Source: Paenibacillus thalictri
GTDB taxonomy: Bacteria; Bacillota; Bacilli; Paenibacillales; NBRC-103111
Direction: 5' to 3'
DNA length: 64,000 nucleotides
NCBI RefSeq assembly: GCF_004307995.1
Contig: NZ_SIRE01000011.1
Location: 186,001 to 250,000 of the forward strand
Positions 34,665 to 42,958 of the stretch are shown here, piece by piece. The translations under genes were made by a program, and so were the position numbers. Every line of letters starts with the position of its first letter. Positions within the stretch are counted from its first letter, which is position 1. The notes beneath the pieces were generated by a model. That model had not been told where the DNA came from and made no database searches. It worked only from the letters and a program-made list of their open reading frames with translations.

Positions 34665-34693
34665 CAAAGAAAGCGCTTTAAATCAGCTATACT
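34665..34693 (+). promoter_or_regulatory. Possible CcpA (cre-like) site and -10
   Basis: AAAGCGCTTT (34671-34680) is a perfect palindrome inside GAAAGCGCTTTAA, close to the cre consensus WTGNAANCGNWWNCA. TATACT (34688-34693) follows where a -10 would lie. If real, it would put the downstream lipoprotein remnant, and perhaps the GDPD gene, under carbon catabolite control. Confidence 0.4.
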
Positions 34694-34739
34694 GGCATTG
34701 TGTGCACCAATTAATCAAAGAAGGGGAGAATATCATTTT

Positions 34740-34900
34740 ATGAAAAAATGACGAGGTTTTGCGTGATCGGCTTCGGTGCTTTTTGGTGTAGCCGGATGCT
34801 ACAAATGAGGGAAGCGGATATGTTTCAATTCGCGGACAGCCGGTAAACGGCGAGTATCGTTCGAGTGAGGATGTCGGTTTGGTTGTCTTGGCTGCATGAA
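34740..34900 (+). pseudogene. Frameshifted small lipoprotein remnant
   Basis: After AAGGGGAG an ATG at 34740 reads only Met-Lys-Lys-stop. Neighbouring frames continue in order: MTRFCVIGFGAF (from 34748), then FGVAGCYK with a lipobox, then GSGYVSIRGQPVNGEYRSSE through VGLVVLAA to a stop at 34898. Joined, these make a plausible lipoprotein of about 60 residues. The breaks fall at or near an A6 run, a T5 run and an AAATGAGG stretch, so either the gene has decayed or the assembly has homopolymer errors. Confidence 0.5.
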
Positions 34901-34936
34901 ACAATGTGTAAGCACACTGGTTAAAAGGAAAGGCGG

Positions 34937-37801
34937 ATGACTGTGAAGCGAAGAAATGGGTTTAAACAAGCATTTTTTGTTCTTTTGCCGTTATCAATCG
35001 TATTAGCATCGTATCCTTTAGAGGCAGGCCTTCAGCTTGGCACCGTACATGCAGAGGGACAAGCCGTAAGTGTAACGGAAAATACGTATACGACAGGGAA
35101 TGAAGCAGACGTGTCAACAAACGTGTATGGGCAGCTGTTAACGGGCGATGTACAAACGGCGTCCATGGCGCCTCCGGTGTGCAAACCTTATGGACCTTCA
35201 GACGGATATCAATACGATCCGAAATTGCTGATGCAAAAAATGGGATCGCCGAGAGTGGCAACCTCCAGCACGCCGAGCCAGTTTCGAGCTCCAACCGTGG
35301 GTCCTTTTTTGTCCGCTCATCGGGGGGCATGGGGGACCGATCCCGGTCTGCCTAAGCCTGCCGCCGAAAACTCGAAAACCGCCATCGATAACGCAGCTTC
35401 GCTTAAATTCGAGATCGTTGAGCTGGATGTAAAATTGACAAAGGATGACAGACTTGTATTGATGCACGATTATACGCTTGGACGAACAACCGATCACGCT
35501 CAAAGCGACGGGCATTGGGACACATTCCGTGCAATCACACCGGCAGGTGTGGGTAAGGTGACAAGCGGAAATCCTCCGCTTATTACCAATTGGAACAGCT
35601 TAGATCCTTACAATCCGCTTATAAAAAGTCGAGATCAAAGTGAAATTATCCAAAGCCATTTACAAATTTTTGATAAATTGGCGCATGATTCGCTTGGATA
35701 TATGAACGGAGCGGAAGCGCTGGGAAATTGGAGAAGTACGCAAGATCCTGTCATGTCCCTTGGCGAGACGCTGAGCTATATTGGAGAGCGCTATCCGGGG
35801 ATGACGGTAGTCCTCGATCTTCGCCATCTCGACGAAGTGAAGAGGGCAATGAATGTTATCGATCTTGTTTCGGATTGCCAAGGGACGCCAGCGAGAAATT
35901 GGGTTATTCTTAAACCGTTCGCAAATGTGTATCCGGATGGCTGGTCAGGCGGATCAAAATCTGTTCTAGGCTCCCATGATTCCCGGGCTCTTAATTACAA
36001 GTGGATACCCGTAGTTTCTAACCGGCTGGTTCCGCCTACTCCGGCTGGTGCTCCTTCGGAGATTCCCAGTTCTCCCGGTCCCGACCCTTCGCAAATTTCA
36101 ATGACCGCCAAACAATATCTTCTGAATTGGCATACTGGATATCCTGACAACGTGGTGACTTTTGAAAACGGATACACCGGGAATCCGACAAGTCCTCTTA
36201 AGGAAGCCTACGATTGGGCGCAAACATTCACGACCAACATGCAATCCTGGCGTTCGCCGGACATTAATGTCGCTATGCCTGTCCCGTATAACGGGGATAC
36301 GATTATAGGATTCAATTGGAAGGATGACGGGATGGGGGCGTATCCTGTGTTGAAGAATGGCTACAGGGAGTACGAGCAGGCCAGAGAAACGGCTGGAATT
36401 CTCACTGTTGAGGATGCGCCAACTGTGTTGAAGATGGAAGTGCTTACGAGGACCGCAACGACGATGTCGATCTCCAAGCTGATCGATCCGGCTAAGGTCA
36501 GAACGGACTTGGAGTATAGGCTGATCAACTGGAAAAGTTTGAAAGCACTTGATCTGAACAATAATGATATGAACAATGGAACGATGACAAATGGGATGAA
36601 AACAAATATTTGGAACGATAATTTCAAGGAAACAGAAATTTGGCGATTTTTGCCGAATGGAGACGGTACTTATGCATTGCTTAATTCTTATTCCGGAAAA
36701 GCGCTCGAGCCCGAAAACGGCGGAACAAGCGACGGAACAAAAGCTCAGATAAATACATTGAACTACCAAACCGGTCAGAAGTGGAAGCTGGAATCCAGAT
36801 GGAACGGAACGTATATTATCTCGCATGCGGATAGTGGGAAAGTGTTGGGGACAGAAGCCGGGGGGACGGCTAATGGAACCAAGGTGGAGATTTCAAGCGA
36901 TATTGCCAGAGATATTCAAAGGTGGTACCTAGTTCCTGTCGGTGCTTACAATCTGCAGGATCAGAACAGCAAAAGGGTAGTGGATGTATTTTATGGGCTG
37001 ACTGCCGATGGGACGCCTATTCAAATATACGATAACAACAACGGCGACAATCAGAAATGGCGGTTCCAAAATAATGGAGACGGCACATACACTATGGTCA
37101 ATTCGTACAGCGGAAAAGCACTCGGTATTTATGGCGACGTTACCTTCACCTCACCTGTGGATCTGTATACGAATACGAACAGTCCCGGTCAAAAGTGGAA
37201 ATTGATGTATAACCGGGAGGACGAGACGTACACCTTCATAAATCCGAATAGTGGAATGGAATTGAATGTTTATGGCGATTATACGACAAACGGTACCCCG
37301 TTAATTATTTTTCCAAAAAGAGGGTCTTACTACTCGTCGAATGAGAAATTCAAGATCGGCGATTGGGGAGCCTATCGTGCGGTTGCCCAACTGCCCGCTA
37401 TTCCCGAGTTTGCGGATACGCCTAGTTTAGCCTTGACCCAAATCCCGGGATACGGCGAGCCTTTTCTCGGAGAAGAAGGAGGCTTCCGGAGAAAAAATCA
37501 GATGTGGAAAAAGCTGCCCGTTGATTATGCGAATCAGAAAGCCTTCATGTTGTTTCATCCTAAAAGCGGTCTTGCGGTAGGATATCCCTCGTCCCAATAT
37601 AATACAGTTCATTCCGGCTCTATGAAGACAGCCAATTTTTTTAAACTATCGGGAACATCTATGGTTGACGTTAGCTCGGGTACAATGATGATCATGGGGT
37701 CCAATTTGGACAGATTCGCTATATATTTGACTTATTCCCCCACCAATCTTCCTGTACAATGGAATTTTAAGCCTATATTCAGAGAACTAGACGCATATTA
37801 A
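34937..37801 (+). CDS. Secreted GDPD-family phosphodiesterase with ricin-type lectin repeats
   Basis: 954-residue exported protein. A signal peptide (KRRNGFK, then a hydrophobic run, cleavage near residue 40 at VHAEG) leads to a glycerophosphodiester-phosphodiesterase-like TIM barrel. Catalytic and metal residues appear as His128-Arg129 (SAHRGAW), Glu144-Asn145 (AENSKTAI), Glu163/Asp165 (ELDVKL) and His177-Asp178 (LMHDYT). Residues 530-800 hold repeated QxW-type beta-trefoil units (IWRFLPNGDGTY, QKWKLESRWNGTY, QKWRFQNNGDGTY, QKWKLMYNREDETY) as in ricin B lectins. A tail of about 150 residues is unassigned. Base use is more AT-rich than in neighbours. Probably binds glycans and cleaves a phosphodiester-containing lipid or polymer. 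GTG 34943 is an alternative start. Confidence 0.85.
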   Translation: MTVKRRNGFKQAFFVLLPLSIVLASYPLEAGLQLGTVHAEGQAVSVTENTYTTGNEADVSTNVYGQLLTGDVQTASMAPPVCKPYGPSDGYQYDPKLLMQKMGSPRVATSSTPSQFRAPTVGPFLSAHRGAWGTDPGLPKPAAENSKTAIDNAASLKFEIVELDVKLTKDDRLVLMHDYTLGRTTDHAQSDGHWDTFRAITPAGVGKVTSGNPPLITNWNSLDPYNPLIKSRDQSEIIQSHLQIFDKLAHDSLGYMNGAEALGNWRSTQDPVMSLGETLSYIGERYPGMTVVLDLRHLDEVKRAMNVIDLVSDCQGTPARNWVILKPFANVYPDGWSGGSKSVLGSHDSRALNYKWIPVVSNRLVPPTPAGAPSEIPSSPGPDPSQISMTAKQYLLNWHTGYPDNVVTFENGYTGNPTSPLKEAYDWAQTFTTNMQSWRSPDINVAMPVPYNGDTIIGFNWKDDGMGAYPVLKNGYREYEQARETAGILTVEDAPTVLKMEVLTRTATTMSISKLIDPAKVRTDLEYRLINWKSLKALDLNNNDMNNGTMTNGMKTNIWNDNFKETEIWRFLPNGDGTYALLNSYSGKALEPENGGTSDGTKAQINTLNYQTGQKWKLESRWNGTYIISHADSGKVLGTEAGGTANGTKVEISSDIARDIQRWYLVPVGAYNLQDQNSKRVVDVFYGLTADGTPIQIYDNNNGDNQKWRFQNNGDGTYTMVNSYSGKALGIYGDVTFTSPVDLYTNTNSPGQKWKLMYNREDETYTFINPNSGMELNVYGDYTTNGTPLIIFPKRGSYYSSNEKFKIGDWGAYRAVAQLPAIPEFADTPSLALTQIPGYGEPFLGEEGGFRRKNQMWKKLPVDYANQKAFMLFHPKSGLAVGYPSSQYNTVHSGSMKTANFFKLSGTSMVDVSSGTMMIMGSNLDRFAIYLTYSPTNLPVQWNFKPIFRELDAY

Positions 37802-37819
37802 GGGAAGCAGTAAGAAAGC

Positions 37820-37852
37820 GCGGTCCGGAGATCATCTCCGGATCGCTTTTTC
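37820..37852 (+). terminator. Terminator after the GDPD-lectin gene
   Basis: 13-bp stem with one wobble (37820-37832 with 37834-37846), followed by five T and C. As the loop cannot be a single base, the innermost pairs stay open. Confidence 0.82.
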
Positions 37853-37882
37853 ATAAACCCGCCTTCCGCTCCGTTACTTTTC

Positions 37883-38590
37883 TCAGGTTTCATATTCGTC
37901 ATGCAGCCGCCACCATGTGTAAGGCGGGGTTTGCGGCCAGCCCTCGGGCGAATCCTCCCAATGTTCCTGTCGTCCGTAAGCTGTCAGATCAAGCAGATTA
38001 AAATCGGCTCTGATTCGGTCGGCGCCGCGCCTTGTCGTGAAATACGTCCGGAAGACGCAATCCCGTTCGCGCAGAAAGACACTCAGACCAAATCCGCCTC
38101 CGGAGCCGCAGTCATTATTAAACGTGTTGCCGTTAGACGAGAACCATGGCACGGTCCAGCCCATTCGCCGCTTGAAAGGTTCAATTTGCGAAAACGGTGC
38201 GGGAGAAACCAATACAAATGTAGTATCGCGGGCGTGCAGATGGGCGAGATGCCCGATGTTGTCTACAAACGACGAGCAGCCTGGGCAGCGATGCTCGGAC
38301 CCTGGCGCCATCATGAAGTGATACACGATAAGCTGGCGCCGCCCGTCAAAAAGATCAAGCAGGCCGGCAGTCCCCTGCGGACCCTCAAAAACGTAATCTT
38401 GACCGAATTGCACCATCGGAAGCCGGTGGCGCTCTGCGGCCAGTGCATCCAATGCGCGTGTCAGTTCTTTTTCTTTGACGAGCAGCTTTTCGCGGGCCGC
38501 TTGCCATTCGGCAGGAGTTACGACTTGCGGCATCGCGGGCCCCTTGGGAAGATCGCTTTCCCTCTCCGGTCCGCCAATATGAGTTGTCAT
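37883..38590 (-). CDS. DUF899 thioredoxin-fold protein
   Basis: 235-residue protein of the DUF899/AAEL-type thioredoxin-like family. Typical segments are LLDLFDGRRQLIVYHFMM, the CPGCSSFVDN region that holds a CxxC pair, and VLVSPAPFSQIEPFKRRMGW. The C-terminus GWPQTPPYTWWRLHDEYE is highly characteristic. ATG 38590 lies after AAAGGAGG on the minus strand. The family is thought to be redox-related but is uncharacterised. It diverges from the fix operon and ends close to the GDPD terminator. Confidence 0.86.
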   Translation of the reverse strand: MTTHIGGPERESDLPKGPAMPQVVTPAEWQAAREKLLVKEKELTRALDALAAERHRLPMVQFGQDYVFEGPQGTAGLLDLFDGRRQLIVYHFMMAPGSEHRCPGCSSFVDNIGHLAHLHARDTTFVLVSPAPFSQIEPFKRRMGWTVPWFSSNGNTFNNDCGSGGGFGLSVFLRERDCVFRTYFTTRRGADRIRADFNLLDLTAYGRQEHWEDSPEGWPQTPPYTWWRLHDEYET

Positions 38591-38785
38591 TTTGCATGCC
38601 TCCTTTGAAACATATCTTCTTTCCTTACATGATAACACCTTGCTGTGGTGCTCATTTCTTACCGATTGCGCAAGTTGGATCTTGTTTTCTGCGGCTTGGT
38701 CAGATCGGTGTCATGATCTAGTTGCGGCATTAATATAATAGAGCGATCGAACTATATTCGCGTTTGCGGCAAAGAGGTGCTGAGG

Positions 38786-39616
38786 ATGCTTCATATTGTT
38801 GCTTGTATCAAACAAGTGCCGGATACGAAGATCATCAAGATGAACCCGAAGACGAATACGATGGACCGCGCCAGCGCTCCGGCCATTCTGAATCCGTATG
38901 ACGCCCATGCGGTGGAGGAGGCGGTGAGGCTCAAGAAACGTTACGGAGGCACGGTTTCCGTGCTGACGATGGGACCGCCGCCGGCGGTAAAGGCGATTCG
39001 AAAGTGCGTGGAAATCGGAGCGGACGAAGGGTACATGATTTCCGACAGGGCGTTTGCGGGCGCCGATACGCTGGCTACAAGTTACGCATTAACGAAAGCG
39101 TTGGAGAAAATCTCCAAGATTTTACCGGTCGACTTGATTATTTGCGGCAAAATGACGATTGACGGGGATACCGGACAAGTCGGTCCCGGCATTGCCCGCA
39201 GGCTGGATATCCCGCCGCTGACCTCGGTCAAAAAAGTTGCCGAAGTCAACCGGGATGAAGGCTACATTATCGTGCACCGCAAATTGGAGGATGGGCACGA
39301 GGTGATTCAGTCCACGCTGCCATGTTTGTTATCCGTGGAGAAGGAGATCAACGAGGTTCCTTACTCGCCGCTGCCTAATGTGATTAAGGCGGCCCGGTAC
39401 CAGCCGCATATTTGGTCGGTCAACGAATTGGAGGATGTGGACCGCACTCAGCTTGGACTGAAAGGTTCGCCGACGATTGTCTCTTCCGTCTGGGCTCCGG
39501 CCAAACCGCAAGGCGGCCAAATGCTGGCAGGGAGCTCGTCGGAGCAGATCGCCGCGCTGCTCGCCGTCGTGATGGAGAAGAAACAGCTGTTTCAAACCGG
39601 GGAGGGATTGACGTGA
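38786..39616 (+). CDS. fixA: Electron transfer flavoprotein beta subunit (FixA)
   Basis: 276-residue EtfB/FixA protein, first gene of fixABCX. Motifs are CIKQVPDT at the N-terminus, NPYDAHAVEEAV, VLTMGPPPAV, GKMTIDGDTGQVGPGIA and LPCLLSVEKEINE. With FixB it binds FAD and AMP or FAD and takes part in flavin-based electron bifurcation, using NADH to reduce ferredoxin/flavodoxin and quinone. ATG 38786 follows AAAGAGG; the in-frame GTG at 38777 is too close to that site. fixB begins inside its last codons. Confidence 0.94.
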   Translation: MLHIVACIKQVPDTKIIKMNPKTNTMDRASAPAILNPYDAHAVEEAVRLKKRYGGTVSVLTMGPPPAVKAIRKCVEIGADEGYMISDRAFAGADTLATSYALTKALEKISKILPVDLIICGKMTIDGDTGQVGPGIARRLDIPPLTSVKKVAEVNRDEGYIIVHRKLEDGHEVIQSTLPCLLSVEKEINEVPYSPLPNVIKAARYQPHIWSVNELEDVDRTQLGLKGSPTIVSSVWAPAKPQGGQMLAGSSSEQIAALLAVVMEKKQLFQTGEGLT

Positions 39617-40644
39617 GTTTTGAAGATTACCACGGCGTCTGGGTATTCCTGGAGGTTCGAGACGGCCAAATCGCCCCAGTATCGTTGGAACTGCTTGGAG
39701 CGGGGCGGCAGCTTGCAGACAAACGGCACACCGAGCTTGCCGGCGTCATAATTGGAGAGGGAGTGCGGCAACTGGCCGGAACGGCTTTTGAATACGGCGC
39801 GGATCAGGTGTACGTTTACGACGCTCCGATATACAGGCATTACCGTACGGAAACGTTTATGAAAGCGTTATTTGCCTGCACGCATAAATACAAGCCGGAA
39901 ATCATCTTGTTTGGCGCCACAACAACCGGTAAAGATTTGGCGAGCGCCGTAGCGACCGATCTGCCGACCGGCTTAACCGCGGACACAACGATGCTGGACG
40001 TCGAAGAAGATACGGGGCTGCTGCTCGCCAGCCGGCCGGCGTTTGGCGGCAACATTATGGCGACGATTCTTTGTAAGAAATACCGCCCGCAAATGGCGAC
40101 GGTGCGTCCCAAGGTGATGAAAGCGCTGACACCCGAACCGGGGCGTACGGGCGTAGTTGTGGAAGAATCGATCCCGCTGCAGGAGGACGAAGTGCGCACC
40201 AAAGTGCTGGAGATCGTGCGGGAAACGGCCAAAAAAGTAAAAATCGACGAGGCGGACATTATTGTCGCCGGGGGAAAAGGGCTTGGCAGCGCGGCCGGCT
40301 TCGAGCTGATTCATCAGCTCGCGGATGTCATGGGGGCGGCTGTCGGCGCTAGCCGGGACGTCGTGGAGGCAGGCTGGATCGGGCATCACCACCAGGTCGG
40401 ACAGACTGGAGTGACGGTGACGCCGAAAATTTATTTTGCCATCGGCATTTCCGGGGCGATCCAGCATATTGTAGGGATGCAAAATTCGGGACTGATTATC
40501 GCCATCAACAAAGATCCGGCCGCTGCCATCTTCCAGAACTGCCATTACGGAATTGTCGGAGATGCATTTGAAATTGTACCCATGCTGATCGCTGAGTTGA
40601 AACAAGCGCTCAGAAAGGAGGACGAGCATGTCGGAAAAGTTTGA
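39613..40644 (+). CDS. fixB: Electron transfer flavoprotein alpha subunit (FixB)
   Basis: 343 residues starting at GTG 39613, which overlaps the fixA stop (GTGA) and has GGGGAGGG nine bases upstream or less. The N-terminal domain opens with VWVFLEVRDGQIAPVSLELLG. The C-terminal FAD domain shows AGGKGLGSAAGFELI, GASRDVVEAGWI, QVGQTGVTVTPKIYFAIGISG and IAINKDPAAAIF. Upstream frame positions belong to fixA, so the longer open frame is not used. Coupled to fixC by a 17-base overlap. Confidence 0.94.
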   Translation: MSFEDYHGVWVFLEVRDGQIAPVSLELLGAGRQLADKRHTELAGVIIGEGVRQLAGTAFEYGADQVYVYDAPIYRHYRTETFMKALFACTHKYKPEIILFGATTTGKDLASAVATDLPTGLTADTTMLDVEEDTGLLLASRPAFGGNIMATILCKKYRPQMATVRPKVMKALTPEPGRTGVVVEESIPLQEDEVRTKVLEIVRETAKKVKIDEADIIVAGGKGLGSAAGFELIHQLADVMGAAVGASRDVVEAGWIGHHHQVGQTGVTVTPKIYFAIGISGAIQHIVGMQNSGLIIAINKDPAAAIFQNCHYGIVGDAFEIVPMLIAELKQALRKEDEHVGKV

Positions 40645-41923
40645 CAGTATAGTCGTAGGCGCCGGTCCCGCGGGAATTGCCTGCGCGTATGAGCTGGCCA
40701 AGGCCGGACTCCAGGTGCTGCTGCTGGAACGGGGGGAATACCCCGGCTCCAAAAATGTGATGGGCGGCGTCCTGTATCGTAAGATGATGGAGGATGTGAT
40801 CCCCGGGTTTTATAAGGAAGCCCCGCTGGAGCGCCATATCATCGAACAGCGGTTTATGATGCTCGATAAGGAATCGGCGGTAACCGTCGGATATAAAGGG
40901 CTGGAATGGGCGCAGGAGCCCTATAACAACTTTACGGTGCTGCGCGCCAAATTCGATCAATGGTTTGCCCAAAAAGCGGTCGATCAAGGCGCGCTGCTAA
41001 TCAATGAAACGGTGGCGCTTGAGTGTATCGTGGAAAACGGCCGTGTCGTCGGGGTCCGAACGGACCGGCCGGATGGGGATATTTACGCCGACGTTGTCGT
41101 TTTGGCTGACGGAGTTAACTCGCTGCTCGCCAAATCGCTGGGGTTCCACAAGGAATTCAGGCCGGACGAAGTGGCGCTGGCGACGATGGAGATCTTAAAG
41201 CTGGACCGCAAGATCATCGAAGACCGGTTTGGCCTGGAAGGAGATCAGGGCTGCACGATCGAGTTGTTTGGCGATGCGACCAAGGGCATCCTCGGCACCG
41301 GGTTTCTCTATACCAACAAAGATACGCTGAGCATCGGCGTCGGCACGCTGCTGTCCGGTCTCATCAAGCATAAAATCAAACCTTACGAGCTGCTGGAGTA
41401 TGTGAAAAAACACCCGATGGTCAAACCGCTGCTGCAGGGCGGAGAACCGCAGGAATACCTCGCTCACCTGATCCCGGAAGGCGGCTATTATTCGATGCCG
41501 AAGGTAGTCGGCGACGGCGTGCTTGTCGTAGGCGATGCGGCTCAGCTGGTTAACGCAATTCACCGCGAAGGCTCCAACATGGCGATGACCTCAGGCCGGC
41601 TCGCCGCCGAGACGATTGTGCTGGCCAAACAATTGGGCGATTTTACGGAACGGACGCTTAGCTACTACAAAACAAGGCTGATGGACAGTTTTGTCGGCAA
41701 GGATTTGGAGAAGTACAAAGATTCCACACATCATTTTGATAAATTTCCGCAATATTTCGATGAATATATCCCGCTCATGAACCGCGCGGCAAGCCGGTTT
41801 CTAACCGTCGATGGCAGCTCCAAACGAGAGAAGCAGAAGGGGATATGGCGCGACCTCGGCCCGGCCCGCAAGAAATTTAGCATGCTTAAGGATATGTATC
41901 AGGCTTGGAGGGTGATGAAGTGA
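40628..41923 (+). CDS. fixC: Electron-bifurcation flavoprotein dehydrogenase FixC
   Basis: 431-residue FAD oxidoreductase of the FixC/ETF:quinone oxidoreductase group. The dinucleotide site is VVGAGPAGIACAYELAKAG near residue 8, followed by GSKNVMGGVLY and later VVGDAAQLVNAIHREGSNMA, the second FAD motif. It passes electrons from FixAB to quinone and, with FixX, to the low-potential branch. ATG 40628 follows AAAGGAGG within fixB. fixX starts on the last base of its stop codon. Confidence 0.95.
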   Translation: MSEKFDSIVVGAGPAGIACAYELAKAGLQVLLLERGEYPGSKNVMGGVLYRKMMEDVIPGFYKEAPLERHIIEQRFMMLDKESAVTVGYKGLEWAQEPYNNFTVLRAKFDQWFAQKAVDQGALLINETVALECIVENGRVVGVRTDRPDGDIYADVVVLADGVNSLLAKSLGFHKEFRPDEVALATMEILKLDRKIIEDRFGLEGDQGCTIELFGDATKGILGTGFLYTNKDTLSIGVGTLLSGLIKHKIKPYELLEYVKKHPMVKPLLQGGEPQEYLAHLIPEGGYYSMPKVVGDGVLVVGDAAQLVNAIHREGSNMAMTSGRLAAETIVLAKQLGDFTERTLSYYKTRLMDSFVGKDLEKYKDSTHHFDKFPQYFDEYIPLMNRAASRFLTVDGSSKREKQKGIWRDLGPARKKFSMLKDMYQAWRVMK

Positions 41924-42219
41924 TGAGCGATCAGCCGAAAGGTCAAAGCATCGAGGAAAAACAGTACCTGCTGCGCTTTAATGCGGATACGAAATCTCAT
42001 CTGACCGTGCTTAACTCCGATACTTGCCTGACGCAATGCCCCGATAAAATATGCACTATTTTTTGCCCGGCAGAGGTGTACAAATGGGAGGACATCCGGA
42101 TGCACGTAGGTTATGAGGGTTGTCACGAATGCGGCAGCTGCCGTATCGGATGTCCCCACCAAAATATTAAATGGGAATACCCGAAGGGCGGTCACGGGAT
42201 CGTCTTTCGACTGGGGTGA
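41923..42219 (+). CDS. fixX: Ferredoxin-like protein FixX
   Basis: 98-residue iron-sulfur partner of FixC. Eight cysteines occur in two groups: TCLTQCPDKICTIFCPAEVY and GCHECGSCRIGCPH. The second group is the standard FixX CxxCxxCxxxCP motif. The start ATG shares its first base with the fixC stop (TGATG), and GGAGGG lies upstream within fixC. It completes the FixABCX set, which in diazotrophs and some other bacteria makes reduced ferredoxin or flavodoxin. Confidence 0.93.
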   Translation: MSDQPKGQSIEEKQYLLRFNADTKSHLTVLNSDTCLTQCPDKICTIFCPAEVYKWEDIRMHVGYEGCHECGSCRIGCPHQNIKWEYPKGGHGIVFRLG

Positions 42220-42225
42220 TCCCAG

Positions 42226-42411
42226 GTGCTCAAGGTCGGAGATAAAGTGATTCTGGACGGTGCGCTTGGCGTCATACTGGAAATTCACTTGGGCCGGTGC
42301 CACATTGTGTGGGAAGACCGGTTCTCCAGCTGGGAAATAGCACATACACTGCGAAAAGCAGAGGAATCGCTTGCGACGGGTAGTCTGGATGACATGGAAA
42401 ACACGATGTAG
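42226..42411 (+). CDS. Small protein downstream of fixX
   Basis: 61 residues from GTG 42226, starting seven bases after the fixX stop with a weak GGGGTGA site. The sequence MLKVGDKVILDGALGVILEI looks like an SH3-like or KOW-type small beta barrel, followed by an acidic helix. It is probably cotranscribed with fixABCX because the terminator lies only after it. No named family recognised; perhaps a lineage-specific accessory. Confidence 0.55.
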   Translation: MLKVGDKVILDGALGVILEIHLGRCHIVWEDRFSSWEIAHTLRKAEESLATGSLDDMENTM

Positions 42412-42492
42412 GTCCTTAATTTCACCGCGATCATCTTAGATACTTAAGACTATTCCCGCACAGCCGAAATCAACGATATTTGCCGATAAAAC

Positions 42493-42533
42493 AAAGGGCC
42501 TGTCTCTATTTGTAGAGAATCGGCCCTTTTTTG
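42493..42533. terminator. Terminator of the fix operon (likely bidirectional)
   Basis: AAAGGGCC / GGCCCTTT outer stem (42493-42500, 42522-42529) with an inner TCTCTA / TAGAGA pairing, then TTTTG. On the minus strand the tail TTTGTTTTA may also serve the convergent small gene. Confidence 0.85.
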
Positions 42534-42574
42534 CGTCAGTCTGCTGACGGGATGTTGCAAAATTGGAGAAATGC

Positions 42575-42805
42575 TCAAATTTTGCGCTTGCCCGGGAAAT
42601 GTGCAGCGAAAAATTCGCAATGCAATCTCTTTAAATAGCTGATTTCGCTGACTCCGGATTGGATGACGACGACCTCGTCGTCAAAGCGGATGATCGCTCC
42701 GCCGGAATCAACGACATGATCGTCTTGAAACACGCGGATCTTCGTCTGCCGCTCCAACGCCTCCTGAAAATCCTGGTCGGTCATAAGCTTGCGGTTATAA
42801 GCCAT
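42575..42805 (-). CDS. Small conserved hypothetical protein
   Basis: 76 residues. ATG 42805 follows AAGGAG at good spacing on the minus strand. The middle (VVDSGGAIIRFDDEVVVIQSG) looks like a small beta-rich fold, with a Lys/Arg-rich end (HFPGKRKI). No signal peptide or membrane helix. It faces the end of the fix operon and diverges from the dehydrogenase gene. No family or role recognised. Confidence 0.6.
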   Translation of the reverse strand: MAYNRKLMTDQDFQEALERQTKIRVFQDDHVVDSGGAIIRFDDEVVVIQSGVSEISYLKRLHCEFFAAHFPGKRKI

Positions 42806-42958
42806 GTAGGTTCTCCTTACAAAGTATAAAATGAGCTTAACCTTACTTTATCCGAAAGAGCGAGGGAGGGCAATATGAATGCGCTTGTTCCCTTAGGCGG
42901 ATCAAAAAAGGTATAATAATCCAAGGATACACATAATACTCAACGGGAGTGATGGGGA

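Noticed and set aside
42875-42916. 13-codon leader-like frame (MNALVPLGGSKKV) with a GGGAGGG site upstream of the sorbitol-type dehydrogenase
   Set aside because: The frame overlaps the probable -10 of the dehydrogenase promoter, and there is no attenuator structure or codon bias to suggest a leader peptide.
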